The notes under the pieces are model-generated. The model worked only from the letters and a program-made list of their open reading frames with translations, had not been told where the DNA came from and did not search any database. This document shows positions 43,932 through 52,928 of a DNA stretch of 64,000 nucleotides, one piece after another; position 1 is the first letter of the stretch, and the number at the start of each line of letters is the position of its first letter. Position numbers and translations under genes: made by a program. Origin of the DNA: Cytobacillus citreus (GTDB lineage: Bacteria > Bacillota > Bacilli > Bacillales > Cytobacillaceae); the NCBI RefSeq assembly GCF_018343665.1, contig NZ_JAGYPM010000007.1:62001-126000 (forward strand), in the 5' to 3' direction.

Positions 43932-44427
43932 TTCACTCCTTTACCTCGCTGTTATTTTTATTAACACTATCGAATAAAAATACAATTTAAGTAACTTAAG
44001 AAAATAATTAATAACGAATGCCTATGCAAAAAAACTAGGGAAATTCTATTAAAAAAATGTAATATCTTTCTAAAAGAAAGGTATTTTTTAGTAATTTAAT
44101 ACCTTTTTATCACATTTTGTCGTTTATTACAATATCATGTCATTTTTACACTATTTACACATTAACAATGAATATTCATGCAAGATACCTTACGATTAAT
44201 AAATAGAAAGGAAAGTGTACACAAAAACTTGTGATAAGGGGCGATTACTGAGGCGGGTGTTCTTAGCGCTATAAAAAGGGGTATTCGGATTATCGTGTGG
44301 AATTATAACAGATTTGTGTATGCTTAAAATATTCTTGATTTCTAAATAGTGAAGTTCTGAAAGGCTTGAAAACACTAACTTCCGGAGCGTGTGAAAAGTA
44401 AAAGTAATTCTATCTACTCGACATAAG
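43932..44427. other. Intergenic stretch, no gene recognised
   Basis: About 500 bp, AT-rich first half (promoter of the GGDEF-EAL gene). The second half (44200-44400) has GTGATAAGGGGCGATTACTG and GCGTGTGAAAAG, without a clear gene or known RNA. Confidence 0.4.
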
Positions 44428-44461
44428 CCCTCGATATGCTTTCATGGGAACATATCGAGGG
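44428..44461. terminator. Intrinsic terminator
   Basis: CCCTCGATATG/CATATCGAGGG, an 11-bp perfect stem with a 12-nt loop, followed by TATATTTTTG on the plus strand. Confidence 0.75.
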
Positions 44462-44607
44462 TATATTTTTGTGGTAAAAAATTGAGTAGAGTTGTGGAGA
44501 TAAAATGAATGTAAATTTTCAGCTTTTAATTTTGTTGGTATATGCAAAACTTATATCACATGAAATCGTGATACCAGAACATTTGAAAATGGTGGGCATA
44601 AGACCAC

Positions 44608-45210
44608 TCAGCTTTTCAAAGGAATTTGAGAAATTATCCGTGGTAGAATTAGTAACAATGCAGCTAATAGCAATAATATCGACCCTATTACGGCCATGTC
44701 TGATAAAGCAAGAATTCTAGGTACTGTAGTTATAGTGTGAAACATCGCTATAGCACCTAATACCCCAAGTATTGCCATGTACCATTTCCTCATTTGAAAA
44801 CCCACCACAGAAGTCCAGCCTATGAAAAAAAATAGGGGCATTTGCAGATAATGTGTAATTGCAGAAGGTAGTGAAATGCTATCATAGTAAATTACTGAAC
44901 CTAAAAGCGGTATGAGCAGAAACAATGATATAATGCTTATGGCTCCTGTATATGCCCAAAAGAACTGTTTTCTGGTCAGGCCCTTTGACACAAATAGCTT
45001 TGTTGCAACCAACGGATATACAATCCCTATTACCAAAAGGTATATTTTAGGGGAATATATAATAGAAATTGGTATCCATGAAGTATCATCTATTGTTACA
45101 TAGGAAAATACTATAAGAAGTATTGCCATTATAAAGGCATAGATACCTATAAACCAACATATGCCCTTAGCCTGTATTGATAGTAGAAGTTTCAAAGCTG
45201 TTTTCGTCAT
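44608..45210 (-). CDS. ABC-2-like membrane protein of a YtrA-type operon
   Basis: A 200-residue protein with five or six hydrophobic helices (around 18-38, 53-75, 88-108, 120-138, 145-160, 172-192) and no sequence motif beyond that. As third gene of a GntR-ATPase-membrane protein operon it should form the channel part of the transporter. Its start overlaps the ATPase stop by 4 bp, showing translational coupling. Such transporters in Bacillus respond to cell-wall-acting antibiotics; substrate unknown here. Confidence 0.75.
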   Translation of the reverse strand: MTKTALKLLLSIQAKGICWFIGIYAFIMAILLIVFSYVTIDDTSWIPISIIYSPKIYLLVIGIVYPLVATKLFVSKGLTRKQFFWAYTGAISIISLFLLIPLLGSVIYYDSISLPSAITHYLQMPLFFFIGWTSVVGFQMRKWYMAILGVLGAIAMFHTITTVPRILALSDMAVIGSILLLLAALLLILPRIISQIPLKS

Positions 45211-46082
45211 TCCTCTTTCCCTCCTCTTTCGGTCATATAGATGAATAAATCCTGCAGTGAGGGGTGAGAGAATTCAAGGCCTTTTTTTTCCGCAGCAAGG
45301 CGATCATTTTCTGACAACTCCCCGAACAATACAACCTCTTTCTGTCGGCCTAAGACCCGCTGGGACAGGATTTCACGACCATTTGTGAAGCTATTTACAA
45401 CTTCGCTAAATCCTGTCACGACTGTTCCTTTTGAGCGCAGGTTATCATAGTCGTCGTGGGCTATTACCTGCCCCTTGTTAATAATTATGGTTTCGCTGAA
45501 AAGCCCCTCCATCTCATTGACAAAATGTGTTGAAAACAAAATAAGCTTTGGCCTCTGCGTATAGTCTGATAAAAGTTCGCTGATAAACAGTTTGCGCATG
45601 GCAGCATCCATGCCGAGATATGCCTCGTCATATAGGGTAATCGGCGTCTGTCCTGCTAGACCGATAATTACACGTACTGCCGAACGCATACCGTGACTTA
45701 AGTCTCTCATTTTCTTCTTTACAGGTATTTCAAACAGCTTTATAAGTTTTTCTGCATAGGCAGCATCCCAGTTTGGACGGAGTGCAGCTGTTATTTTAAT
45801 AAGTTCCTTTGCCTGAAAGGCATTTTCTATTTCACTCTGATCGTCATCTATAAGAGCAATTTGTGGCATTATATTCCTGCTTTCATAAGGATTTTCGCCA
45901 GATATGGTTATTGTACCTGAGGTTGGCCTGCGAAAGGCGCAGAGCAGAGACAAAAGTGAGGTCTTACCTGCTCCGTTCCTGCCAAGCAGCCCGCAGATTG
46001 CCTGATCGGGAAGTTTTAAACTTACATTATTGAGCGCAACGGTATTTCCATATTTAAGTGATACATTTTCAAGATTAATCAT
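45207..46082 (-). CDS. ABC transporter ATP-binding protein (YtrB-like)
   Basis: A 291-residue ATPase. Walker A GRNGAGKT is near residue 33; the signature reads LSHGMRSAVR rather than LSGGQ; Walker B is ITLYDEAYLGMDA, with Tyr-Asp-Glu; the switch His is in FSTHFVNE. The LSxGMR form is common in the YtrB/EcsA-like group. The C-terminal 80 residues are an extra domain. Start 46082 is used since AAAGGAG precedes it; it overlaps the regulator stop by 8 bp. Codons are more GC-rich than those of most neighbours, which may mean transfer from another species. Confidence 0.85.
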   Translation of the reverse strand: MINLENVSLKYGNTVALNNVSLKLPDQAICGLLGRNGAGKTSLLSLLCAFRRPTSGTITISGENPYESRNIMPQIALIDDDQSEIENAFQAKELIKITAALRPNWDAAYAEKLIKLFEIPVKKKMRDLSHGMRSAVRVIIGLAGQTPITLYDEAYLGMDAAMRKLFISELLSDYTQRPKLILFSTHFVNEMEGLFSETIIINKGQVIAHDDYDNLRSKGTVVTGFSEVVNSFTNGREILSQRVLGRQKEVVLFGELSENDRLAAEKKGLEFSHPSLQDLFIYMTERGGKEE

Positions 46083-46455
46083 TTTTTTCTCCTTTCCAAG
46101 CACTATCGATCATTTCATGAATCTCCTGGAGGGAAAAACCCAGGGGTTTTGCCAGAGCTGTCAGAGGCTCTATTTGTTCCTGAAAAAATGCCTGTGAAAA
46201 GCGCTTTTTAAGCTTCTCAGGGGCATCGGGGCTCACATACATTCCAAGTCCGCGCTTCTTATAAATTATGCCCTCATCTACAAGAAGATTGATTCCTTTC
46301 AGTACTGTGACGGGATTTATGTTGTAATGGCTGACAAGCTGGCTGTTTGAGGGGATTTGTTCATCAGGTAACAGCCGCCCATTGAGAATATCCTCCTCAA
46401 TTGTCTCTTTGATTTGTATATAAATGGGACGGTTACTGTCCAGAACTGACTTCAT
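46075..46455 (-). CDS. GntR family transcriptional regulator, YtrA subfamily
   Basis: A 126-residue repressor: a winged helix-turn-helix over residues 10-75 (RPIYIQIKETIEEDILNGRL, then SQLVSHYNINPVTVLKGINL, then GIIYKKRGLGMYVS), followed by a short two-helix dimerisation tail of about 45 residues. That short tail defines the YtrA subfamily, whose genes lead ABC-transporter operons they repress. AAGGAGGACGAC precedes the ATG. A perfect 10-4-10 inverted repeat upstream (46492-46515) is its probable operator, and it overlaps the likely -10 element. Confidence 0.9.
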   Translation of the reverse strand: MKSVLDSNRPIYIQIKETIEEDILNGRLLPDEQIPSNSQLVSHYNINPVTVLKGINLLVDEGIIYKKRGLGMYVSPDAPEKLKKRFSQAFFQEQIEPLTALAKPLGFSLQEIHEMIDSAWKGEKND

Positions 46456-46491
46456 GTCGTCCTCCTTTCACTTATAGTGTTATTGTATAGT

Positions 46492-46515
46492 GGTATTATA
46501 CAAGGGTATAATACC
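46492..46515. promoter_or_regulatory. Probable YtrA-type operator with promoter
   Basis: GGTATTATAC-AAGG-GTATAATACC, perfectly symmetric, 37 bp before the regulator start. It contains a TATAAT-like -10 in each arm, so binding would block transcription. YtrA-type regulators bind such GTATTATAC-like inverted repeats. Confidence 0.8.
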
Positions 46516-47002
46516 TGTCGCGAAATATTACAAGCGATTATTAAAAATTATAAAAATTAATGCAAACTCATCATACATGTACCCATGTTTTTAAAGGTAT
46601 TAATGCCTATGATTATTTGAATTCTAAAGAGTTAGCAGACCCTAGTTCAGAAAAATATAATATGAATACGGAATTATGTAGTATAACTTGCCGCCGACAA
46701 GGCCCCACTAGGCACAGTCAGCATCTTTTTTATATCTATAAAAAAGGAGTACTCGGAGCTTCTTTCGGATAGGTGCAGATGTTTCCTGAAAATGAAAGAG
46801 GAAAATCCTCCATTTCAGCAGAATATTGCAATTACTGCGGATATATTTTATCTCTTAACGTGGATTATCCCAAGAACATAGGGTAGCGCCTGTTATTCCA
46901 TTATCGGGGGCACTTATTGATAGACAGTGCGCCTTTTCTTAATCGGGCCATATTGTTGCATAGCGCAGGAGGTTTGTAAGAAATCTATGGGAGGTAAAAA
47001 AG
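46516..47002 (+). other. Intergenic stretch with possible gene debris and two repeat units
   Basis: A 70-codon frame at 46560 (HHTCTHVFKGINAYDYLNSK start) ends at a stop. After about 20 bp another short frame has SAEYCNYCGYILSLNV, a single CxxC knuckle as in zinc ribbons. Neither has a ribosome binding site. This may be one decayed gene. The 46886-46949 part belongs to the GCGCC repeat family. Confidence 0.35.
46886..46949. repeat. Dispersed GCGCC repeat, copy h (two half units)
   Basis: GCGCCTGTTATTCCATTATC then GGGGGCAC and GTGCGCCTTTTCTTAATCGGGCC. Diverged members of the family at 27915. Confidence 0.45.
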
Positions 47003-47416
47003 ATGAAGCAAACAATAAGAGCAAGGATGCTGGGCATTTATGATTTGTTTTTGGCGACAGGTGCAATTTGGATAGGAGCTAAAATGGTGAAGTCAAGTAG
47101 TGAGATCTTTGCCGAAGAATATCCTGATAGTTGGGCATCTAGGCTTCCTTTTGATAGTTGGGTTATGCCTGGGGTTCTCGCAATTGTCATATTTGGACTG
47201 GGTAATATTATAGCGGCGGTGTTTACTTTAAAAACAAGGCATAACAGTTCGTGGAATGTATCTGCCATTATGGGAGCAATTTTCTTTTTTAGTTTGATTT
47301 TTCAGCGCATTATTTTAGAGGAATCATATATAGTAACTAATCCGTTTTTAGCTTTGAGCGTTATTCAGTTATGTCTGGGTGGATACGTGTTTTTTGGTTA
47401 TAGAAAGGGGCTCTAA
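47003..47416 (+). CDS. Four-helix membrane protein of unknown function
   Basis: A 137-residue protein with four hydrophobic segments (about residues 10-27, 50-75, 88-105, 112-132). A stretch of about 20 polar residues between the first two (SSSEIFAEEYPDSWASRLPF) probably lies outside. GGGAGGTAAAAAAG precedes the ATG. I do not recognise the family. It stands alone, flanked by repeat debris. Confidence 0.6.
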   Translation: MKQTIRARMLGIYDLFLATGAIWIGAKMVKSSSEIFAEEYPDSWASRLPFDSWVMPGVLAIVIFGLGNIIAAVFTLKTRHNSSWNVSAIMGAIFFFSLIFQRIILEESYIVTNPFLALSVIQLCLGGYVFFGYRKGL

Positions 47417-47454
47417 TTGTGACCAAAAATAAAATTGGAATATTTTCACAAATT

Positions 47455-47483
47455 GGCGCTTTTGGTGGAATAAGGAAGCGCCC
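47455..47483. repeat. Dispersed GCGCCC repeat, copy i (most complete hairpin)
   Basis: GGCGCTTTTGGTGGAATAAG then GAAGCGCCC. GGCGCTT pairs with AAGCGCC around the GGTGGAATAAGG loop; the best hairpin form of the family. Confidence 0.6.
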
Positions 47484-47587
47484 TTTCTGCTTCATTGAAC
47501 GATAGATACGATAACTAAATGGAATATTACGAAATCACCCTTTTCGCGGGAATCTTAAACCCTCTTTCCACTCGATAATTTGAATAC

Positions 47588-47659
47588 CTAAAAAAGGTAG
47601 CTGGTACAGTAATGTATCCAGAAACATATGAAAGATTAAAGGAGATGTTTGAAAAATAA
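47588..47659 (+). pseudogene. Short 3' gene fragment
   Basis: The frame ends LKKVAGTVMYPETYERLKEM-FEK-stop; it has the look of a protein C-terminus. No start signal upstream, and the frame closes shortly before. Parent gene unknown. Confidence 0.25.
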
Positions 47660-47695
47660 TTTGAACACAAGTCATTTACTCAATCACTAAATAAG

Positions 47696-47727
47696 AAAGA
47701 ATGAGAAGCATAATCCCCTCATTCTTT
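47696..47727. terminator. Terminator at the end of the TRAP operon
   Basis: AAAGAATGAG/CTCATTCTTT, a 10-bp perfect stem with a 12-nt loop, T-run on the plus strand and A-rich/T-rich flanks on the other. Lies about 55 bp past the dctM stop. Confidence 0.75.
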
Positions 47728-47780
47728 CTTTTTTTATCCCTTTTGCAAATAAAAACAGCCTTTGATCAATTAACTTACCA

Positions 47781-49061
47781 TTATTTCACTTTACTTGTAT
47801 CTATCAAATACGTTGCAATTTCCGGGAAAAATGCTAGAACAATGATAAATAATATCATGATAATCGCATATGGATAAACACCTTTTACAATTTCCGAAAT
47901 CGAGGTTGTTCGATCGACTCCTTTTAGTACGAATAAATTTAATCCGACTGGAGGTGTAATAAGTGCTAATTCCATATTGATTACCAAAATAATAGCAAAC
48001 CATATTGGATCAAAGCCAAGAGCTGTGATAATTGGATACAGAATTGGTACTGTTATTACAATAATTGATACCGTTTCTAAGAAACATCCTAATATGAGTA
48101 AAACGATGTTAATTAAAATAAAGATAATCCATGGTGAGACATCCCAAGAGGTAGTAAATTCTGTAATCGATTGTGGAATTCTAAGGACTGTTAAAATAAA
48201 TCCAAGCAGCATCGCACCAACGATTATGAAAAGGATCATAGCATTCGTTTGTACAGTCGAAAATAATATTTCCTTCATATTTTTAATCGTTAAATTTCGG
48301 TAGGCAAGTCCACCAATTAATAAACTTATAACTACACCAACTGCAGCAGCCTCTGTCGGAGTAAATATTCCAGTATAAATACCGCCGATTATAATAATTG
48401 GTAAAATCAGACCCCATATTGCCTTCTTTGAAGCTTCAAATCTTTCAGGCCAAGTTGCTGGTTTATCTTTGATATGTCGTGTTTGCCATGAAGCAAATAT
48501 AGTAAATAATAATGTTAGTAATATACCAGGAACGATCCCCGCAATAAAAAGCTTTCCTACAGATTCCCCTGTTATATTTCCATAAAGAATCATCGGTACA
48601 CTTGGAGGAATTAAAATTCCTAAAGTACCACCCGCTGCAAGAAGACCGAGAACATATTTCTTTGTATAACCGCGCTTCTCCATTTCAGGAAGAGCAACTG
48701 AACCTACCGTTACTGCGGTTGCGACACTCGAGCCAGAGATGGCTGAAAATATTGTACAGCAGAAAATGGTAGCAATTGCGAGTCCCCCAGGTAAATGTCT
48801 GAACCATCTGCTAGCCATTTCATATAAGTCTTTTCCAACACCACAGACTAATAAAACCTGACTCATCAATACGTACAATGGTAAGGCAGTCAGTTCAAAG
48901 GAATCTAATGCTTTATATGAGATAATAGGAATCTGCATGAAGGCAAATGTACCACCATTAAAAAAGTACATTCCTCCGATCGCCAAAAGTCCAAGAGTAA
49001 ACGCAACTGGTAAACCAATTAATAGGAGAGTTCCCATTCCACCAAGAAAAAATAGATTCAT
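47781..49061 (-). CDS. TRAP transporter large permease (DctM family)
   Basis: A 426-residue membrane protein with about 12 hydrophobic helices; it is the sodium-coupled translocation subunit of a TRAP importer. The DctM motifs are present: TIFCCTIFSAISGSSVATAV, GYTKKYVLGLLAAGGTLGIL followed by IPPSVPMILYG, GIFTPTEAAAVGV and NMELALITPPVGLNLFVLKG. The start overlaps the DctQ stop by 4 bp. It is the last gene of a six-gene unit with DctQ, DctP, an HMG-CoA-lyase family enzyme, a CoA-transferase and a GntR regulator. Confidence 0.93.
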   Translation of the reverse strand: MNLFFLGGMGTLLLIGLPVAFTLGLLAIGGMYFFNGGTFAFMQIPIISYKALDSFELTALPLYVLMSQVLLVCGVGKDLYEMASRWFRHLPGGLAIATIFCCTIFSAISGSSVATAVTVGSVALPEMEKRGYTKKYVLGLLAAGGTLGILIPPSVPMILYGNITGESVGKLFIAGIVPGILLTLLFTIFASWQTRHIKDKPATWPERFEASKKAIWGLILPIIIIGGIYTGIFTPTEAAAVGVVISLLIGGLAYRNLTIKNMKEILFSTVQTNAMILFIIVGAMLLGFILTVLRIPQSITEFTTSWDVSPWIIFILINIVLLILGCFLETVSIIVITVPILYPIITALGFDPIWFAIILVINMELALITPPVGLNLFVLKGVDRTTSISEIVKGVYPYAIIMILFIIVLAFFPEIATYLIDTSKVK

Positions 49062-49564
49062 GCCTGAGACTCTCCTTTCTTGTTAAAACAATCTACTATC
49101 TGTAATACAAAAGCGAAACAAAGTAAAATCCCACCGATTGGAAGCAGCATTTCAGGCAAATACATAGGAACCCTTAACAAAGATGAAGACGTAACACCTA
49201 ATGTGTAAGTACCCTGGACATGATGAATTCCGTACCATGTGAAAATGACACTGAAAAGCAATCCTAGAAAATTTGATAATATCGCCAAAATAGTTTTCAC
49301 TTTGTCTGATACTATATTTATAACTAAATCTACTGTAATATGGGAAAATGTTCTTAACGCATAACCACTCCCGATAAAACAGCTCCCAATAAGTGAATAA
49401 ATTGATAATTCTGTAGCAAATACAGTTGGAGAATTAAAAAATGCACGGGAAAGCACCTCATAAAAGATCATTCCTGTGATCAGTACAATAAAAATTCCAG
49501 AAATGAATCCTCCTAAATGAATCAGCCTGTCTATGTTTTTATAAAGCATTTTAAAAAAACTCAT
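49058..49564 (-). CDS. TRAP transporter small permease (DctQ family)
   Basis: A 168-residue protein with four membrane helices and the DctQ signature: GMIFYEVLSRAFFNSPTVFA then TELSIYSLIGSCFIGSGYAL, followed by SHITVDLV. It forms a complex with the large permease. Start 49564 is chosen since GGAGGCAATA precedes it; a longer frame opens at TTG 12 bp upstream. Confidence 0.9.
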   Translation of the reverse strand: MSFFKMLYKNIDRLIHLGGFISGIFIVLITGMIFYEVLSRAFFNSPTVFATELSIYSLIGSCFIGSGYALRTFSHITVDLVINIVSDKVKTILAILSNFLGLLFSVIFTWYGIHHVQGTYTLGVTSSSLLRVPMYLPEMLLPIGGILLCFAFVLQIVDCFNKKGESQA

Positions 49565-49675
49565 TATTGCCTCCAACTTAAGACATCACACCATATTGAA
49601 TTTAAACTTCAACCTTAGGGGAGCGAATCCCCCTACAGTTGATGTTCGTTTTTAAATCTTCATCCATTTTTTTCA

Positions 49676-50731
49676 TCAATTACCTGTTTCCACAAGATCA
49701 AGTAGTTCTTTTCCGAGATCACCTGATTGTTCTAGGAAAATATCATAAACAGGTTTTGCAGCATCTTTCCATACTTGAAGCTCTGATTCAGGGACGACAT
49801 AAACTTCCATGCCTTTTTCTTCTAATTCTTTTGCTGTTTTTGCATCTTCTGCTTTTGCCTGTTCACGAATCCATTGTTCTGTTTCTGAGGCAGTTTCCTC
49901 TATTAGCTTTTGAGTTTTTTCCGGAAGATTATCCCAGTATTTTTTATTGACAGCTAATATAAATTCTAAGTATGAATAATTATTAATAGTTAAATATTTT
50001 ACAACTTCATCGTATTTTCTTTGCACCATGGCAGTTGTTCCAGATGTAGCACCATCAACTGTATTACGCTGTAATGCCATGTATACTTCTCCGCCACCCA
50101 TAAATACTGGTGATCCACCGTAAGCTTTAATTAATTCTGAAGGGATATCACCAATACTTCTAATTTTTAGTCCTTCGAAATCCTCTGGCTTTTTTAGCGG
50201 TCTAACATTATTAACAAACTGTGCATAACCATAGTCTGCAAACAATAAAACTTTTGCACCTTTTTCTTCCATTGCTTCTTTAAGCTTGTTTCCCATTTCT
50301 CCAGAAAGTGCTTTACCGGCTGCTTCATAGTTAGGAAAAATATAAGGAACATCAAAAATTCCCATTGCAGGAACTGTAGAAGCCCATAAAGTTGAAGAGT
50401 TCACACCCATTTCAACTCCGCCTGTTAAAATAGATTGGTTCATTTCCTTATCACTTAAAAGCTGTCCAGCTGGATAAACTTGGACATTTACATTACCGCC
50501 AGATTTTTCAGTCACTTTCTTTGCGAATTCTTCAATACCAACTGCAATATGGTGATCCTGTGGCAGATTATATGCTAATCTGATTGTTGCTTTTTCATAT
50601 CCATCTTCACCATTTTCTGCTCCGCTTTCCCCTGAAGATGATGCAGGTTCTTTTGACGCTTGTCCTCCACAAGCTGCTAAGATTCCCATTACAAGAAACA
50701 AAGCTAAAATACTTGCTGTTAATTTCTTCAT
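49676..50731 (-). CDS. TRAP transporter substrate-binding lipoprotein (DctP family)
   Basis: A 351-residue binding protein. A signal peptide ends LAAC (Cys 21), so it is a lipoprotein, and a Ser/Glu-rich linker follows. DctP features: IRLAYNLPQDHHIAVGIEEF, VQVYPAGQLLSDKEMNQSIL, and FEGLKIRSIGDIPSELIKAY, where the Arg is the one that forms the salt bridge to the carboxylate of acidic ligands. It therefore binds an organic acid. Genes next to it suggest a hydroxy-dicarboxylate. GGGATTAGG precedes the ATG. Confidence 0.92.
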   Translation of the reverse strand: MKKLTASILALFLVMGILAACGGQASKEPASSSGESGAENGEDGYEKATIRLAYNLPQDHHIAVGIEEFAKKVTEKSGGNVNVQVYPAGQLLSDKEMNQSILTGGVEMGVNSSTLWASTVPAMGIFDVPYIFPNYEAAGKALSGEMGNKLKEAMEEKGAKVLLFADYGYAQFVNNVRPLKKPEDFEGLKIRSIGDIPSELIKAYGGSPVFMGGGEVYMALQRNTVDGATSGTTAMVQRKYDEVVKYLTINNYSYLEFILAVNKKYWDNLPEKTQKLIEETASETEQWIREQAKAEDAKTAKELEEKGMEVYVVPESELQVWKDAAKPVYDIFLEQSGDLGKELLDLVETGN

Positions 50732-50750
50732 CCTAATCCCAACCCTTATA

Positions 50751-51641
50751 TTATTTTATTCTTACTACTTGGCGTATTCTTCCAAGCGGGGCATTACTAG
50801 ATAAACTTGCTGCATAGTCAGCTGCATCCAATAAACGTTCAAAATTTATACCCGTATCTATCGACATTCTATTAAACATATAAACTAAATCCTCTGTAGC
50901 GAGATTCCCTGCTGCTCCAGGTGCAAAAGGGCAGCCGCCAATACCACTAGCTGACGTTTCGAAAATTCTAACGCCTGCATTGAATGCTGCGTATGCGTTT
51001 GTAAGACCAAGACCTCTCGTATCGTGAAGATGAATAGCAACAGGTGTCTTCCCAGTTACTTCTAATACACGGGAAAGCAATTGATATGTTTGCTCTGGAT
51101 CAGCGATACCAATCGTATCTGCAATACCAATCCGATCAGCACCTGCTTCTACTGCTCGCTCTACTAATTTTAGGACTACATCCGGATTCACTTTACCTTC
51201 ATATGGACAGCCAAAGCTAACTGCGATTGAAAAGCACATTTTTATTTTGGTCTGATCCGTTTTATCTTTTAATTTAGTAAACTCTTTAAAATTATCTTCA
51301 ATGCTTATCCCAATATTGCGCTGATTGAATGTTTCGGTCGCAGCAGTTACCCAATTCACTTCGTTAATTGGGAATTTGGTTGCACGCTCAAAGCCTTTTA
51401 CATTCGGAATAAGGGCAGTGATTTCAGTATCATTTAATACAGAACATGATTTAATCACTTCTTCAGCATCTGCCATTTGAGGAACCTTCTTAGGATGAAC
51501 AAATGAGCTTGCTTCGATATGATTAATACCAGCTTCAGCTAATAAATAGATCAATTTAATCTTTTTAACGGTTGGTATAAATACCGCATCATTTTGCAAA
51601 CCATCGCGAGGACTAACTTCGATAATGGAAATCTCCCCCAT
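50751..51641 (-). CDS. Hydroxymethylglutaryl-CoA lyase family enzyme
   Basis: A 296-residue TIM-barrel lyase that splits 3-hydroxy-3-methylglutaryl-CoA into acetyl-CoA and acetoacetate, or a close analogue. Active-site motifs are all present: SPRDGLQND (catalytic Arg and metal Asp), HLHDTRG (metal His pair) and GIGGCPFAPGAAGN (the active-site loop Cys). Length and motifs fit bacterial HMG-CoA lyase (YngG type). It directly follows the CoA-transferase gene without a gap and precedes the TRAP binding protein, so the lyase probably acts on the CoA ester of the imported acid. Confidence 0.9.
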   Translation of the reverse strand: MGEISIIEVSPRDGLQNDAVFIPTVKKIKLIYLLAEAGINHIEASSFVHPKKVPQMADAEEVIKSCSVLNDTEITALIPNVKGFERATKFPINEVNWVTAATETFNQRNIGISIEDNFKEFTKLKDKTDQTKIKMCFSIAVSFGCPYEGKVNPDVVLKLVERAVEAGADRIGIADTIGIADPEQTYQLLSRVLEVTGKTPVAIHLHDTRGLGLTNAYAAFNAGVRIFETSASGIGGCPFAPGAAGNLATEDLVYMFNRMSIDTGINFERLLDAADYAASLSSNAPLGRIRQVVRIK

Positions 51642-52844
51642 TTATATAACCCCCGACTGCTTTAATTTCGCAATTTCATTAGCATCCATATTAATTAAAT
51701 CTTTAAAAATTTCTTCGTTATGCTCACCTAGCGTAGGGCCGATCCATTTCAGATTACCAGGAGTTTCTGATAATTTAGGCACTACGCCAGGTGCTAGTAC
51801 TGTTTCGCCAGTCGGAAGCTCGATTGGTTCCAGCATTTTTCTAGACTTATATTGTTCATCTTTAACAATATCCTTAATACTATAAATCGGGCCTACTGGT
51901 ACTGAAGCATCATCTAGTAATTTTTGAACTTCTTTAAGAGGACGTTGTTTAGTCCATTCTTCAATTGTTTTGTCAATGAACTCAACATTGTCAGCACGCC
52001 CTTGATTGTTTGCTAACTTAGGATCATTTGCTAAATCTTCTCTCCCCATCGTTTTCATTAAACGCTGAAAAATGCTATCTCCATTAGCCCCAATGACTAA
52101 ATACCTACCGTCAGCGCATTCATAAGTATTCGATGGTGCTATTCCAGGTAAAGTACTGCCAGTTCTTTCACGGATTAATCCTGTTAAATCGTATTCCGGA
52201 AGGATTCCTTCTAGTAAACTAAAGACAGCCTCATATAGCGCAACATCAATTAGCTGACCTTTCTTCTCAGGATCATTGTCACGTGCTCTTACCGCCATAA
52301 TTGTTCCGATAACAGCATAAAGTCCTGCTACTAAATCTCCTATTGCAATTCCTACTCTTACGGGTGGTCTATCAGGATAACCAGTTAAAAATCTTAAACC
52401 TCCAAACGCTTCAGCGACACTTCCGAAACCAGGCTTGTGGCTATAAGGTCCCGTTTGGCCATAACCAGATATTCTTGTCATTATCAGACTTGGGTTAATT
52501 TCACTTAAATGTTCGTAGCCAATCCCCCATTTCTCCAACGTACCTGGGCGAAAATTTTCTAGAACAACATCTACTTCACCAGCAAGCTTTTTAACTATTT
52601 CCTGCCCTTGTTGATCCCGTAAATTAATGGTAATTGATTTTTTATTTCTTGCTTGGACATACCACCAAACTGAATTATCTCCATGCATGATTCTCCAATT
52701 TCTGAGTGGGTCTCCTTTTTTTGGCTCTTCCACTTTTATAACTTCTGCGCCAAATTCTGCGAATATTTTACCTGCAAAAGGCGCGGCAACTAAATTGCCT
52801 AACTCTAATACTCTTATACCTTCAAGAGGCATTTTTTTTGCCAA
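51642..52844 (-). CDS. Family III CoA-transferase (CaiB/BaiF type)
   Basis: A 400-residue CoA-transferase. The N-terminus LEGIRVLELGNLVAAPFAGK and KVEEPKKGDPLRNW are family marks; the catalytic Asp is in VRVGIAIGDLVAGLYAVIG. It moves CoA between carboxylic acids. Mammalian SUGCT of this family transfers CoA from succinyl-CoA to glutarate and 3-hydroxy-3-methylglutarate, which fits the lyase encoded next to it. Start: TTG 52844 after GGGAGAAGATC, or ATG four codons later. Stop codon abuts the lyase start. Confidence 0.9.
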   Translation of the reverse strand: MAKKMPLEGIRVLELGNLVAAPFAGKIFAEFGAEVIKVEEPKKGDPLRNWRIMHGDNSVWWYVQARNKKSITINLRDQQGQEIVKKLAGEVDVVLENFRPGTLEKWGIGYEHLSEINPSLIMTRISGYGQTGPYSHKPGFGSVAEAFGGLRFLTGYPDRPPVRVGIAIGDLVAGLYAVIGTIMAVRARDNDPEKKGQLIDVALYEAVFSLLEGILPEYDLTGLIRERTGSTLPGIAPSNTYECADGRYLVIGANGDSIFQRLMKTMGREDLANDPKLANNQGRADNVEFIDKTIEEWTKQRPLKEVQKLLDDASVPVGPIYSIKDIVKDEQYKSRKMLEPIELPTGETVLAPGVVPKLSETPGNLKWIGPTLGEHNEEIFKDLINMDANEIAKLKQSGVI

Positions 52845-52928
52845 TTTGATCTTCTCCCTCCTAGCTGCTACTTTTCCGTTTTACATAATTGGGCATAAAT
52901 CTGAGGGAATACTTGCATTTACCCCCGT

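Noticed and set aside
44505-44720. 71-codon plus-strand frame after the terminator at 44428
   Set aside because: Overlaps the 3' end of the membrane protein on the minus strand, and its composition is not convincing, although GTGGAGAT precedes the ATG.
47585-47660. Small complete gene
   Set aside because: No start codon with ribosome binding site; looks like a C-terminal scrap.
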